Positions 1 to 11,016 of a stretch of DNA of 64,000 nt are shown piece by piece. The stretch comes from Cherax quadricarinatus (lineage: Eukaryota > Arthropoda > Malacostraca > Decapoda > Parastacidae): positions 34,206,941-34,270,940 of the forward strand of contig NC_091325.1 in NCBI RefSeq assembly GCF_038502225.1. The letters run 5' to 3'. A program made the position numbers and the translations under genes. The notes beneath the pieces were generated by a model. It ran no database searches. It worked only from the letters and a program-made list of their open reading frames with translations, and was not told the origin of the DNA. How positions within the stretch are numbered: the first letter of the stretch is position 1; the number at the start of each line of letters is the position of its first letter.

Positions 1-2804
1 CGTGAAATTTGCCAAAATTGAACAATATATGGTAACATCGCCGACTGCCGTCACCCGGTATTTTTCTATTTACTTTTTTATGTACTATTTTCAATTATTT
101 TTCAATTTTTTCTTTTTCTGAGTAACTTTTATGGCCTCTGAGGCCAACATGATCAGTATTTTGTAAGTTATTTCTTTTTCAATACTACACAATAAAGGCG
201 TAAACACTGTTGTCATTATTTTGTTTACAGAAAATATTTACACAAACAAACGATATGAAATGTTGTTTATTACTATTTTTCTATATTTTATATACACATA
301 TACAGTCACAGGGAATGTTTCTAGAAGTTCTGAAGCCTGTGGAACTCTTTGAAACATGGTGTCATGCACAGTGGTGTTTTACACTCCTCACACATAAAAC
401 GAGTGTCTCTGCGTTGTTGTGTGCGTTTTTTTGTATGTGCACAGATGTAACACCTCTTCTGAGCCTTTTTCTTCAAAGCAGTAGCAGGCAGTTTTACCAG
501 GAAGTGATCACCATGCTTCAGACGAGCAGGTAGTTGTTGATAATTGGGTGGGCGGTCAATTGCAGGTGCTGTTCCTTGGTACTTGAATACTATTTGTCTG
601 ATGACAAACAGAATTCGCCGTACTGTGGTTTGTTTCTGGTGCTCATCTTATACATATTATAAGCATTGAGCATGGAAATGTCCAGAAGATGGAAAAACAG
701 TTTGATGTACCACTTATAACTCTTGCGAACACAATCAGCAAACCCAATCTGCATGTCACATTTGTCCACTGAACGCATGTTGAAGGTGTAATCAATCACA
801 GCTGCAGGTTTTAGAATGGGTTCATTTCTCTCTCTATGCTGCCTGCCACTGTCTGCCATTTCATTAGGGTGAATTGATGACAACAGTGTGACATCTCGTT
901 TGTCATGCCACCGAAATGCCATGATGTCATTGGCAGCAAACGCCTGCACCTCACCTCTACGAGTGCCAGCGTCAAACCTGGGCATATGTTTCCGATTTGC
1001 ACGCACTGTGCCACACACATCTGTCATGTTCACTCGCAAAAAATCACTGAGTGAGGGGCTTGTGTACCAGTTATCTGTATATAATATATGCCCCTTACCA
1101 AGGTATGGTTCTATCATTGTTCGAACCACATCACCTGAGATGCCCAATAACTTCCTGGTATTTTGCAATGTATAACTTCCAGTGTACACAATAATATCCA
1201 ATACCAGACCACTGTAACAATCACAAAGCACAAACAACTTTATACCAAAGCGTTTCCTCTTGCTTGGTATGTACTGCTTGAAAGAGAGTCTTCCTTTGAA
1301 CAGAATCAAAGACTCGTCAATTACAAGCTTCCTGAAGGGATAAAAATGCGTACTGAATTTCTGTTTCAGATACACAAACACATTCCTAATCTTATATAAC
1401 CTGTCAGTTCTGTCAGGCCTGGTTTTATCTGAGAAGTGAAGCATACGTAACATTAGCACAAATCGATTCACTGGCATTATATCACTGAAACCTGGTGTTG
1501 CAATCAGGGGGTCTGTTGACCAGTATGATTTCACTTTGTGCTTATACACATGTGGCATAAGCATTATTGTGGCAAAGAAAAGATACATCTCAGCCACAGT
1601 TGCCTCCTTCCACTGGTGTAGACGTGATTTTGGTGAAAGTAATGTGTTTGTCATGGTGTACTCGTAGTATGTGTTGCTTTCCATGACAATACTTTTCATC
1701 AGTGGTTCGTCAAAGAAAAACTCGAAACATTCCAGTTCAGTGGCATTGTTCCCAAGTGCACAAGATGGCCGTATTCCACTTTGGCTGTCATCAAACTGGT
1801 GGGGATTTGGAACAAAATTGACAGCTTCCTGCCAATCCCAGGTGCGGTCTGCTGGTGGGTACTGGACAATGGCAGGTTGTGGTTGTGGAGGTTGTGGTTG
1901 TGGAGGTTGTGGTTGTGGAGGTTGTGGTTGTGGAGGCTGGTGTGGTGGGTGAGTGGGGGATGGTGGCCTTTGTTCTAGATCAGCTGAGGCAGCGGCTTGG
2001 GTGGCAGTGTGGGTGGCAGCATGGCCCACTGCTGGTGCCTCACCGCTGGCACCACTACCACCACGCACATTTTCCATCCCAATTGCAACAGTATCTTCGT
2101 CATTTTCACTGTCTGTTCCTGTTGTACAGCCACGGGATGTACTCCGAGATACACTCCTTCCCCTTGGTATAACATATGGCACACTACCAGAGCGCATATA
2201 TCGTCGTATATACTGACGCTTCACTGGGGAATATTGCACTTCACTATCACTACTGGAACTAGTTTGAAGAGCTTGTAGTTCATATTCACTATCACTATCA
2301 TCACCCATGCTCTCATCTGAGTCTGGGATTTGGGAAAATAGAAGTTTCCTCTTGGGTTCTGGAACAACTGAACGTGAACAAGAGGGCCCAGCACCAGAGG
2401 TGGAAGGCTGAGGGTCGTCTGGGTTTTCCTCACTATTACCGATATTATGGTCATTAGTTTCGGTCAAAACCTCACTAAAACCACAAAACTCATCTTCACT
2501 GGCACTTCCATCACTATTAGAACTGTCACTGGGGAACAAAAGTGTCCCAATTTGCCGAGGAGTGAGGACCTTCTTACCGCGAGGCATGGTGGACATTGTT
2601 TACTAAGAGGGCAGTCCCACAATGCACCACTGGGTCCCAGATTTTTTTTTCTAACGCGCACACCGACCACGCAGACCCATTCTCTCACACCTAGGCCTAC
2701 CAGCCTTTTTGCGCGAGATTTGAGGCCGCTAGAATTTATGCGTACTAGTACGTCAAAAACCCCTACGCGTAAGACGTACTAGTACGACCAAAACCCTCAA
2801 AGGG
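1..2804 (-). mobile_element. piggyBac DNA transposon, copy A (left end outside window)
   Basis: The right terminus reads ACCCTCAAAGGG followed by TTAA at 2805-2808, the piggyBac target duplication. The matching left terminus (TTAA then CCCTTTGAGGGTC) is visible only in copy B at 12230-12246, because this window opens about 160 bases inside the element. A short palindromic motif, GTACTAGTAC, occurs twice just inside the right end near 2745 and 2780. The element carries one transposase gene on the minus strand and inserted into an older, related piggyBac-like MITE (right arm at 2805-3016). Confidence 0.9.
321..2596 (-). pseudogene. piggyBac transposase with frameshift before the C-terminal cysteine domain
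   Basis: The main frame runs from ATG at 2596 to a stop at 590 (668 residues). It has an acidic Ser/Asp-rich N-terminus, a Pro-Gln repeat (about 1878-1937) and the DDE_Tnp_1_7 core. The three catalytic aspartates lie in LVIDESL, YTDNWY and SVDKCD. The frame is lost near 600, yet an uninterrupted reading frame in another phase continues from about 620 to a TAG at 321. It encodes a cysteine-rich tail (CYIC, CEEC, C-x3-C, then FHRL), the CRD that piggyBac transposases use to bind their ends. One or two bases therefore separate this gene from a full-length protein. Copy B has the same frameshift, so the lesion, or a programmed shift, predates the duplication. Identity as piggyBac is very secure; present activity is unlikely. 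Confidence 0.9.
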
Positions 2805-3016
2805 TTAAAAAAAATGTCGGAGTTTTTTTTTTCGCATGCACTGCATGCTCCAGGATTTTTTTATATGGTGCACACTGACCACACAGACCCATTCTCTCAC
2901 ATGTGGGCCTACCAGCTTTCTCCTGCTTGATTTGAAGCCGCTAGAATTTATGAGTATATATACGTCAAACACAGTGCCTCGTAAGACGTATATATACGGC
3001 CGCAACAGTCAAAGAG
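2805..3016. mobile_element. Right arm of a piggyBac-like MITE (copy A)
   Basis: The arm ends ...GCAACAGTCAAAGAG then TTAA (3017-3020). Its sequence from the CACGCAGACC-like stretch to the paired palindromes (TATATATACG here, GTACTAGTAC in piggyBac) parallels the end of the piggyBac inserted beside it, so the two families are related. The left arm is not in copy A but is seen in copy B at 11372-12233. It has no coding capacity. Confidence 0.7.
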
Positions 3017-4018
3017 TTAAAAGGTGATATAAGAAAGACCTGGAAAACCCTATCTGAAATTCTAGGAACAAAAAAGATATCAGGAAACAGAGCAGTCAAA
3101 CTAACAAAACCAGATGAACCCCAACTCCCACCAACTGAAACAGCAAACAGACTCAATGTTTTCTTCTCCACCATAGGAAAAAACCTTGCTAATAAAAGCC
3201 CAAGCTCAAATACTCCACCCAATGACTGCCTCACTGGCAGCTACCCAAACACACAGTTCCTAGCTCAGACTAACCCAACAAAAGTCTCACTTATTATCAA
3301 CACACTAAAAAACGAGACAGGAGATTTAAATACCTTACCACCCTTTATATACAAAAAAGCTTCACAAGTGCTGTCACCAATCATTGCAACACTCTTCGAC
3401 AAAACCATCGAATCCTCTACCTTCCCCACAGTTCTCAAAATAGCGAGGGGTCACCCCGATACATAAAGGAGATCAAACAAACTTGAATAACTGTAGGCCA
3501 ATATCCAACTTATGCCCTCTCTCTAAAATCTTTGAAAAATTAATTCATAAGTGAATCTATTCCTACCTCATCTCCCACAACATACTCAACCCCTGTCAGT
3601 TTGGGTTTAGGCCTAATAAAAATATGAATGATGCTATTATACATCTGCTAGAACAAATATACACTGCACTTGAGAAAAAAGAAGTCCCATTGGGGATCTT
3701 CACTGATTTATGTAAAGCTTTTGATACAATTGACCATGATTTGCTGCACATACATATGTATAAGAGGGCACTCTCTCAACTACCTAAAGTCATACATTAG
3801 CAACAGAAACCAGTGTGTGTACACAAATGAAGCAAACTCTTCTACACAGCCAATTACAGTTGGTGTCCCATAAGGAAGTGTCTTTGGCCCTCTTCTCTTT
3901 CTCATTTACATAGACGACCTACCAAATGCATTGCAACTACTCAAACCCACATTATTTGCAGACGACACTACATACGTGTCTTCGCTCACCTAAGCCCAGT
4001 CATACTAGCCAATACTGT
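3017..4018 (+). pseudogene. LINE-X reverse transcriptase fragment, copy A
   Basis: Translation of the plus strand in shifting frames gives a LINE RT: KGDIRKTWK at the start, FGFRPNKN and FTDLCKAFDTIDHD in the middle, and FADDTTYV near 3955-3980, which carries the catalytic FADD motif. Several frameshifts and stops are shared with the copy at 19912-20914, so decay preceded the duplication. A CR1-like LINE interrupts it at 4019. The missing downstream part reappears at 45905 next to copy B. Jockey/CR1-group assignment is inferred from motif style; the clade is not resolved. Confidence 0.75.
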
Positions 4019-5037
4019 AAGAACATAAGAACATAAGAAAGAAGGAACACTGCAACAGGCCTACTAACCCATGCAGAGCAGGTCCATGTCCCCCCCAGAT
4101 TAGCCCAATGACCCCCCCTCCCAGATTAGCCCAATGACCCACCCAGTCTGGTCACCTCCACTCAAGGATGGAGCATGGTACCAGACCCAGCAGCACAAGC
4201 TAATCAGGTCCAACTCACACCCACCCACTTGCGCTCATATATTTATCTAACCTATTTTTAAAACTACACAATGTTTTAGCCTGAATAACTGTACTCGGGA
4301 GTTTGTTCCACTCCTCCACGACTCTATTACCAAACCAGTGCTTTCCTATATCCTTCCTGAATCTGAATTTTTCCAACTTGAAACCATTGCTGCGAGTCCT
4401 GTCTTGGCTGGAAATTTTCAGCACGCTATTTACATCTTTATTTATTCCTGTTTTCCATTTATACACCTCGATCATATCCCCCCCCCCCCCTAATTCTATG
4501 CCTTTCAAGAGAGTGCAGATTCAGGGCCCTCAGTCTATCCTCATAGGGAAGATTTCTGATACATGGGATAATCTTCGTCATCACCCTCTGTACGTTTTCC
4601 AGGGAATTTATATCCATTCTGTAATACGGTTTCCAGAAGTGAGCAGCATAGTCTAAATGAGGCCTAACCAAGGATATATAGAGTTGAAGAACAGCCTGAG
4701 GACTTCTATTATTTATACTTCTAGATATGAAGCCAAGAATTCTGTTAGCTTTATTGCGAACACTAATGCACTGTTGTCTTGGTTTTATATTACTGCTAAC
4801 CAGAACTCCTAAATCCTTTTTGCAATTAGTAGTATTAAGATCTACATTATTTAGTTTATATGTGGCATGTGTATTTAACTGTCCAACATTTAGAACTTTG
4901 CATTTGTCAATATTAATCTCCATCTGCCATTTCTCCGACCATTGCATCAGTCTATTCAAATCATCCTGGAGTGCTCTAGTGTCCTCATTAGAATGAATTT
5001 GACAACCTATTTTGGTGTCATCAGCAAATTTGCCTAT
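4019..5037 (-). pseudogene. CR1-like LINE (LINE-C) 3' portion, copy A
   Basis: Minus-strand frames encode the end of an RT: FADDTKIG, a long thumb/connection region (KWQMEINIDKCKVL, KDLGVLVS, RNKANRILGFI, RPHLDYAAHFW) and the tail WFGNRVVEEWNKLP. The 3' terminus consists of short direct repeats (TTATGTTC twice on the minus strand), the oligomeric tail expected of CR1-type LINEs. An RTE insertion at 5038 splits the gene exactly in ISKF/ADDTK. The upstream half survives only beside copy B at 44393-45904. A poly(C) run near 4480 breaks the frame. Confidence 0.8.
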
Positions 5038-6240
5038 TTTTTTTTTTATTAACACACTGGCTGATTCCCACCAAGGCAGGGTGGCCCGAAAAAGAAAAAC
5101 TTTCACCATCATTCACTCCTTCACTGTCTTGCCAGAAGGGTGCTTTACACTAGTTTTTAAACTGCAACATTAACACCCCTCCTTCAGAGTGCAGGCTTCA
5201 CACCCATATAAGAGCGTTGGTAAAACTATACTCTCATACATTCCCCTCTTTGCCTCCAAGGACAAAGTTCTTTGTATCCACAGACTCCTAAAGTGCACCC
5301 TTTTCCCCTCATCAATTCTATGATTCACCTCATCTTTCATAGACCCATCTGCTGACTTGTCCACTCCCAAATATCTGAATACATTCACCTCCTCCATACT
5401 CTCTCCCTGCAATCTGATATTCAATCTTTCACCACCTAATCTTTTTGTTATCCTCATAACCTTACTCTTTCCTGCATTCACTTTTAATTTTCTTCTTTTG
5501 CATACCCTACCAAATTCATCCACCAACCTCTGCAACTTCTCTTCAAAATCTCCCAAGAGCACAGTGTCATCAGCAAACAGCAACTGTGACAACTCCCACT
5601 TTATGTGTGATTCTTTATCTTTTAACTCCACACCTCTTGCCAAGACCCTCACATTTACTTCTCTTACAACCCCATCTATAAATATATTGAACAACCACAG
5701 TGACATCACACATCCTTGTCTAAGGCCTACTTTTACTGGGAAATAATCTCCCTCTTTCCTACATACTCTAACTTGAGCCTCACTATCCTCGTGAAAACTC
5801 TTCACTGCTTTCAGTAACCTACCTTCTATACCATACATCTGCAATATCTGCCACATTGCCCTCCTATCCACCCTGTCATACACCTTTTCCAAATCCATAA
5901 ATGTCACAAAAACCTCTTTAGCCTTATCTAAATACTGTTCACTTACATGTTTCACTGTAAACACCTGGTCCATGCACCCCCTACCTTTCCTAAAGCCTCC
6001 TTGTTCATCTGCTATCCTATTCTCAGTCTTACTCTTAATTCTTTCAATAATAACTCTACCATACACTTTACCAGGTATTCTCAACAGACTTATACCCCTA
6101 TAATTTTTGCACTCTCTTTCCCCTTTGCCTTTATACAAAGGAACTATACATGCTCACTACCAATCCCTACATACCTTACCCTCGTCCATACATTTATTAA
6201 ATAATAGCACCAACCACTCCAAAACTATATCCCCACCTGC
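5038..6240 (-). pseudogene. RTE-clade LINE copy 1 (RTE#1), 3' half, copy A
   Basis: An open frame from 6138 to 5170 encodes 322 residues of RTE reverse transcriptase: CKNYRGISLL, EQGGFRKGRGCMDQVF, FMDLEKVYDRVDR, VGLRQGCVMS and LLFADDTVLLG (FADD catalytic pair). The 3' end (T-rich at 5038-5047 on this strand) abuts AAATTTGCCTAT at 5026-5037. The same 12-mer, with one change, recurs at 44393-44404 at the other end of this element in copy B, which fits a target-site duplication. It stops at 6240, where RTE copy 2 was inserted in opposite orientation. Confidence 0.85.
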
Positions 6241-6394
6241 AAATGAGAAAGTGGGTGAGATGTTATCAACAAATTTTGTTGAAAATAAGAAAAAGTTTTG
6301 CAGTGAGATTAACAAGTTAAGGAAGCCTAGAGAACAAATGGATTTGTCAGTTAAAAATAGGAGAGGAGAGTTACTAAATGGAGAGTTAGAGGTA
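6241..6394 (+). pseudogene. RTE copy 2 (RTE#2), first segment, copy A
   Basis: This plus-strand segment encodes [17 protein letters not shown] and [15 protein letters not shown], the linker between endonuclease and RT of the same RTE family as its neighbour, in opposite orientation. It is 5'-truncated at 6241, where it entered RTE#1. A TA-site DNA transposon splits it at 6395; the sequence resumes at 8226. Confidence 0.8.
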
Positions 6395-6597
6395 CAGCAG
6401 GGCCCCACTTATACGGCAGGTTAGGTTCCAGGCTACCGCCGTAAAGCAGAAACCTCCGTAAAGTGGAACACTCTTTTTTTTCCACTTATAAATGCATACA
6501 AACACTAGATAACAAGTTTACACTAACATATATTAAGTTAGCAATAGAACCAGGCATCAAAAAACAATAAAAAAGTACAATACACACACATAGTGCA

Positions 6598-7000
6598 CTC
6601 ATTACTTACCTTAAAATATTTATAGTCTTAATCTAGGGTGAGACAAGTAGTATTTATTGTAAGAAATCAAGTGTGGTATGTATGGTAATCAGCCAGGCTA
6701 CCTTACCAGGCCACCCCACCCACACATACTATTCTATGATATTTAAGCATCCCAGAGCGATAAAATGTATATACAGTTCACTCATTACTTACCTTAAAAT
6801 ATAGGGTGAGATGAGTAGTATTTATTGTAAAAAATCAAGTGTGGTATGTATGGTAGTCAGCCGGGCTACCATACCAGGCCAACCCACCCACACATATATT
6901 CTATGATATTTAAGCATCCCAGAGCGATAAAATGTATATACAGTTCACTCATTACTTACCTTAAAATATTTGTAGTCTTAATGTAGGGTCAGGAGTAAGT
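6598..7000. repeat. Internal direct repeats of about 170-185 bp in the DNA transposon
   Basis: A unit starting CTCATTACTTACCTTAAAAT recurs at 6598, 6781 and 6948 (periods 183 and 167). Two copies are nearly complete, and the third is cut short where the sequence becomes GTCAGGAGTAAG. The same array is present in the copy at 23292-25117. Confidence 0.8.
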
Positions 7001-7429
7001 AAATGAGATAAAACGAATAAATGAGAGAGAGAAAGAATGAGTACATGAGAGGGGACAGGCACAGAGTTAAGTAAACAAGCCAGGCGAATGTAAGTTTTGT
7101 AAACAAACGAAGTGTACACGTCTGGTTTGTGTACAAGTTACATTGTGTACAGGTTGTCTCTACATTGATACGGTAGAATTAATAAAGAAGAACACTCCCA
7201 TTCTCATGTAACATCATTTTGAGAAGAAATGAAGCTCTGAGTGAAGGCAATGGATATAAGTCACACTGACTTTTTTGGGTTATCCTACGTTCTCTACACA
7301 TATGTTGTTATGTATGATAGTCTATGTAACTGTATTTGTGTATTCCTGAATAAACTTACTTACATACATACGAAAGGAATAATTTTCTACAGTTAACCCC
7401 AGTAACACATTTTCTCTTATGTTAGATTA

Positions 7430-7865
7430 GAGAAAATGTTATTCTTGCCGTCACTTGTACAAGTTATCTGGCTCCCACATCTTATATTTATGTTTATTTA
7501 TTCTATTGTGGGGTGTATTTATCATCTTTTTATGTTATGTATCGTGTTTATTATATAATTTTGAAAAAAATATCATGGATGGATTAATGAAAATGTGTAT
7601 ATTAACGTAATATACGACATTTAATGAGACTCGGTGAGTATTGTTATTATTATTATTATCATTTCTAATATGGCGTCACTTGTGCAAGTCGTCTGCTACC
7701 ACATTTCACATTTATGTTTATTTATTCTACTGTGGGGTGTATTTATCTTATTTATATGTTATGCATCGTGTTTATTATATAATTTTGAAAAAAATATCAT
7801 AGATGGATTAATGAAAATGTGTATATTAACGTAATATACGACATTTAAATGACTCGATGATTATT
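7430..7865. repeat. Second internal direct repeat, about 223 bp
   Basis: A block beginning GTCACTTGTACAAGTTATCT near 7450 recurs as GTCACTTGTGCAAGTCGTCT near 7674. Both copies run through TGTTTATTTATTCTA, TGTGGGGTGTATTTATC and GAAAAAAATATCAT to the end AATATACGACATTTAA. They contain no credible gene. Confidence 0.75.
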
Positions 7866-8225
7866 ATTATCATTACTAATATGATGTCTGGAGACATAAG
7901 ACACTTACCGATTTTAATGTGTACCTGCATGCCAGCACAGTATGTAAGCTTATTTAGGTACAGGTATACATAAGTATAATTATCAGAGTATATATAAAAT
8001 ATGAAATAACTTTTAAAAGCATTTGAAATTTTGGAGTTTCCAGACAAAATGGAGAGACTTAGTGCTTACTGAGCTCACGGAGAATGTAAACAAACAGGGT
8101 GGGGCACGGTGACTGTATTAGAAAGTCAGGTGGGGGGAGCCGTATAGCGAGTTTTGGTCATAATTTGAAATGACCGTATTAGCGGAACGCCGTGAAGTGA
8201 AATGCCGTAAAGCGGGGCCCTCCTG

Positions 8226-8493
8226 TATTGGGAACATGGAAGGAATATTTTGAGAAATTGTTAAATGTTGATGAAGAGAGGGAAGCTGTGATTTCGTGTA
8301 TAGGGCAATGAGGAATAACTTCTTGTAGGAGTGAGGAGGAGCCAGTTGTGAGTGTGGAGGAAGTTCGTGAGGCAGTAGGTAAAATGAAAGGGGGTAAGGC
8401 AGCTGGGATATATGGGATAAAGATAGAAATGTTAAAAGCAGGTGGGGATATAGTTTTGGAGTGGTTGGTGCAATTATTTAATAAATGTATGGA
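8226..8493 (+). pseudogene. RTE#2, second segment, copy A
   Basis: This segment continues the plus-strand RTE after the DNA transposon. It encodes WKEYFEKLLNVDEER, GKMKGGKAAGIYGIKIEMLK and AGGDIVLEWLVQLFNKC, the start of the RT domain. The motif that reads GGKAAGIDGI in another copy has Tyr in place of Asp here. It ends at ATGGA (8489-8493), the left target duplication of the gypsy element that interrupts it. Confidence 0.85.
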
Positions 8494-8919
8494 TACTACA
8501 ACCCAGGATTCCAAATGGCCTGTTACCCCGGGTGTAATGGGTGCAAAATAAACACAGTAGAAAAAGTTTAGACTTATATTATCCTTCACCAATTTAGAAC
8601 AGCAATATGTGCACTATGTACAGTGATAAGTATAGTGCACTCCACGGTAAGCAAAGCAGAAATAGAAGCCACAAGATAGCAGACCGTGCTTCAACCAGCT
8701 CTAGAATGGGAATGACAAGGGCAGACAGGAGAGCGGTACCCACATAACCTCTGCGATTGCCAAAACCATCTTCTTATTGGCTAGAACCTGGTCACTAGTT
8801 GAACGACGGGGCCCCATCATCAACTCTTAGCAACCTGGTTCGCTGGTTGGGGGAGATAGCCTGTAAATGAGGGTGTGTACATGCGCCGAATAAAGGTTAC
8901 GTACTCTTTGCATGCCACA
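8494..8919 (-). repeat. 3' LTR of Gmr1-like element, copy A
   Basis: This 426-bp LTR begins TGTGGCATGC on the minus strand and ends GTAGTA. It matches the LTRs at 25386-25804 and 31120-31545. It retains the 17-base stretch near 8635 that the left LTR of copy B has lost. Confidence 0.9.
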
Positions 8920-9230
8920 CCCCCACCCCGAGAAGGCTCAGGATTAGGCTGCCACCTCCCAGTGGTAACCGTGCCGCCATGGCACAAAATAATGGGACCG
9001 CCTTTCCTCTCCACCATCCAACTCTTAGATAGAGCTCAGCTTTTCTCGTGACCAAAAGCCAAACCCTAAACTTAGAGTGAGACAGCAGTCAGACAGGCTA
9101 GCATAGGTCCAAGATACAGGCGGACGGTAGCCCGCATCCCCTCACTAAAAAAAAAACCCACACCAGGGGATAAAAAAAAAAGTGCATGAAAAGGGGTTAC
9201 CACAAATAACATCCTAACCTAAATAAAATA

Positions 9231-10279
9231 TTATACTCTAGATAAAGAGTCTGCCAACATATTTTCTTTGCCGGCAATATATTTAATTGAAATGTTATAT
9301 GGTTGCAGCCTTAGCGTCCAGCGCATAAGCCTTGTGTTGTTGTTCTTCATGGCTTGGAGATATACTAGAGGATTGTGATCACTGTAGACTGTGACCACCT
9401 GCGATGTCTGGCCCACATAAACATCGAAATGCTCCAAAGCCAGTATCAGCGCGAGGGCTTCTTTTTCAATGGTAGAGTAAGCCTTCTGATGTGGCTGGAA
9501 CTTGGCTGAAAAGTATGCTACAGGCTGCAACTCCTTGTTCCCGATTTGTAATAGTACTGCCCCAACCCCAGACTCACAAGCATCAACCTGTAATGAAAAA
9601 GGTTTGGAGAAGTCTGGAGACAAGAGAATGGGTGCAGTACACATTAATCTTTTTGCTTTATTAAAAGCAGAGTTACAGTCTGAGGTCCAATTAAAGGGAA
9701 CTTTGTAACTGGTAAGAGAGGTAAGAGGGGCTACAATATCTGAGAAATTCTTACAGAATCTTCTGTAAAATCCTATCATGCCTAGGAAACGTTGAAGAGA
9801 TTTCCTATCATGAGGATCTGGATAATCTTTAATAGAAATAACTTTAGCAAGTTTAGATGCAACTTTACCACTACCTACTTCATGGCCTAGAAAAGTGACA
9901 GTGGCCTGGCCAAAGGAAGATTTAGATAAATTAACTGTTAAATGGGAACTCTTAAAGGTCTCAAACAGAGCCTTAAGTCTAAGTAGGTGTTGATCCCAAG
10001 TATCAGACACCACAACAATATCATCTAGGTACGCTGCCGTGCCTTCAAGTCCTTTAATAGCCTGATGGATAAGTTTCTGGAATGAAGAGGGGGAATTTTT
10101 CATTCCCAAGGGGGTAACTGTGTATTGATAATGACCTCCTGGAATTATGAAGGCAGAGATTTCCTTCGCCTTATCTGTCAGAGGTACCTGATAGTAGCCT
10201 TTAAGGAGATCTAATTTGGACACAAAAGTAGCCTTACCCACAAAGACAATTATGTCATCCAGACGAGGAAGAGGGTAAG
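9231..10279 (-). pseudogene. Gypsy RT C-terminal part and RNase H, copy A
   Basis: An uninterrupted frame covers RT blocks (KLDLLKGYYQVPL, GMKNSPSSFQKL, YLDDIVVVSD, FLGHEVGSGK, FLGMIGFYRRF) and RNase H (LQVDACESGVGAVLLQ, STIEKEALALILAL, VYSDHNPLVYL, NMLADSLSRV). The YLDD catalytic motif is intact. Copy B has a stop codon at the RT/RNase H boundary that is absent here (Cys in this copy). The natural 3' end of the polyprotein is at 9231; the 5' part is missing beyond the duplication junction. Confidence 0.9.
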
Positions 10280-10280
10280 C
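10279..10280. other. Junction of a direct segmental duplication
   Basis: Left of this point the sequence matches 12397-27164 in order, apart from a LINE present only in the second copy. After GGGTAAGCAT the second copy goes on CTGTAATTGTG (gypsy RT), whereas here it continues CCCACAACAC into a Tigger transposase tail. The breakpoint is defined to within a few bases. Confidence 0.8.
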
Positions 10281-10321
10281 ATCCCACAACACTTGACTAA
10301 CACCCAGGTGAACAGGAAAAA

Positions 10322-10802
10322 ATGCCTGGAACTAGTGCTCATATTGGTGAGGTTAGTGGGGAGGATATGGAAGAGTTAGTGGAGGAGGACAATGACGAAC
10401 TAACCACTGATGAGCTGCTAGATCATCTTTAACAGCAAGAGGCTAGACCTGAGGAAACTGCTTCAGAGGAGGGGAGAGAGAAATTGAAGAAGTTGCCTAC
10501 TTCAAAGATTAAGGAAATGTGTGCAATGTGGCTTGAAGTGCAAACTTTTTTTGATGAAAATCACCCTGACACAGCTATTGCAAGCCGTGCTGGTGACTAT
10601 TACACTAACAATGTTGTGAACTACTTTAGGAAAGTCATAAAGGAACGGAGGTACAAGCCTCTATGGACAGATATACTGTGCGACAGAGGTCCAGTGACTC
10701 TCAAGCTGGTCCTAGTGGCATTAAAAGAAGAAGGGAAGTAACCCTGGAAAAGGACTTGACACCTCAAGTCCTAATGGAAGGGGACTCCCCTTCTAAACAC
10801 TA
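10322..10802 (+). pseudogene. Tigger transposase C-terminal tail
   Basis: The frame from ATG at 10322 reads MPGTSAHIG, EELVEEDNDELTTDELLDHL, a TAA stop at 10430-10432, then SKIKEMCAMWLEVQTF and NHPDTAIASRAGDYYTNN in the same frame to 10741. The Glu/Asp-rich LT(T/S)(D/E)EL segment and the IKEM..MW....F motif are characteristic of Tigger/TIGD tails. A frameshift near 10668 moves the last part (GPSGIKRRREV) to another phase that ends at 10802. The DNA-binding and catalytic domains are absent. Confidence 0.7.
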
Positions 10803-11016
10803 AGACCATCCACACTATCCCCTCCTCCCTTCCCATCAGTCATCACCAGATCTTCAATAAAGGTAAGTGGCATGTATTGTACATCTCATCTTCAGTTTGT
10901 GTGTATTAAAATTAATATTTCATGTGGTAAAAATTTTTTTTTTCATACTTTGGGGTGTCTTGCACGGATTAATTTGATTTCCATTATTTCTTATGGGGAA
11001 AATTAATTTGCCTAAC

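Larger units (their letters stand above)
6395..8225. mobile_element. Non-autonomous TA-site DNA transposon, copy A
   Basis: The ends form imperfect terminal inverted repeats, CAGCAGGGCCCC... on the left and CAGGAGGGCCCC... read inward from the right, both continuing into CTT..ACGGC. TA flanks both ends (6393-6394, 8226-8227). The uninterrupted target, AGAGGTATTGGGAA, is visible in another RTE copy near 43945, which confirms precise insertion. TA duplication places it in the Tc1/mariner/pogo superfamily by family knowledge. At 1831 bp it holds no transposase-like frame, only AT-rich sequence with two sets of internal direct repeats. Confidence 0.85.
8494..10279 (-). mobile_element. Gmr1-like gypsy element, copy A, truncated at duplication junction
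   Basis: This holds the 3' LTR (8494-8919), a purine-rich tract next to it (8920-8929 on the minus strand), a 300-base untranslated stretch, and the RNase H and part of the RT. At 10279 the sequence switches to unrelated Tigger sequence. The insertion site is the same as in copy B (25386), so this is the same insertion event, duplicated, and not an independent copy. Confidence 0.85.

Noticed and set aside
210..533. 107-residue plus-strand frame present in both copies (again at 12605)
   Set aside because: It is antisense to the cysteine-rich tail of piggyBac, which has clear family motifs on the minus strand.
1671..2278. Plus-strand frames rich in Cys/Gly/Trp and Val
   Set aside because: They are antisense shadows of the Pro-Gln repeat and Ser-rich region of the piggyBac transposase.
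5357..5746. 129-residue plus-strand frame, also at 22254 and inverted at 31992
   Set aside because: It is antisense to the conserved RTE reverse transcriptase; its conservation follows from the RTE family.
6598..7000. Regular repeats as a CRISPR-like or satellite array
   Set aside because: Units are about 170-185 bp without spacers, and the window is eukaryotic transposon DNA.
7634..7834. 66-residue membrane-like frame in the DNA transposon
   Set aside because: It lies in one unit of a direct repeat of AT-rich sequence; the sister unit lacks an equivalent frame.
5038..8493. Head-to-head RTE segments as a twin-priming (5' inversion) product of one element
   Set aside because: The plus segment continues past the junction point and reaches its own 3' end at 43746, and the minus element resumes at 43747. 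Two separate insertions explain this better.
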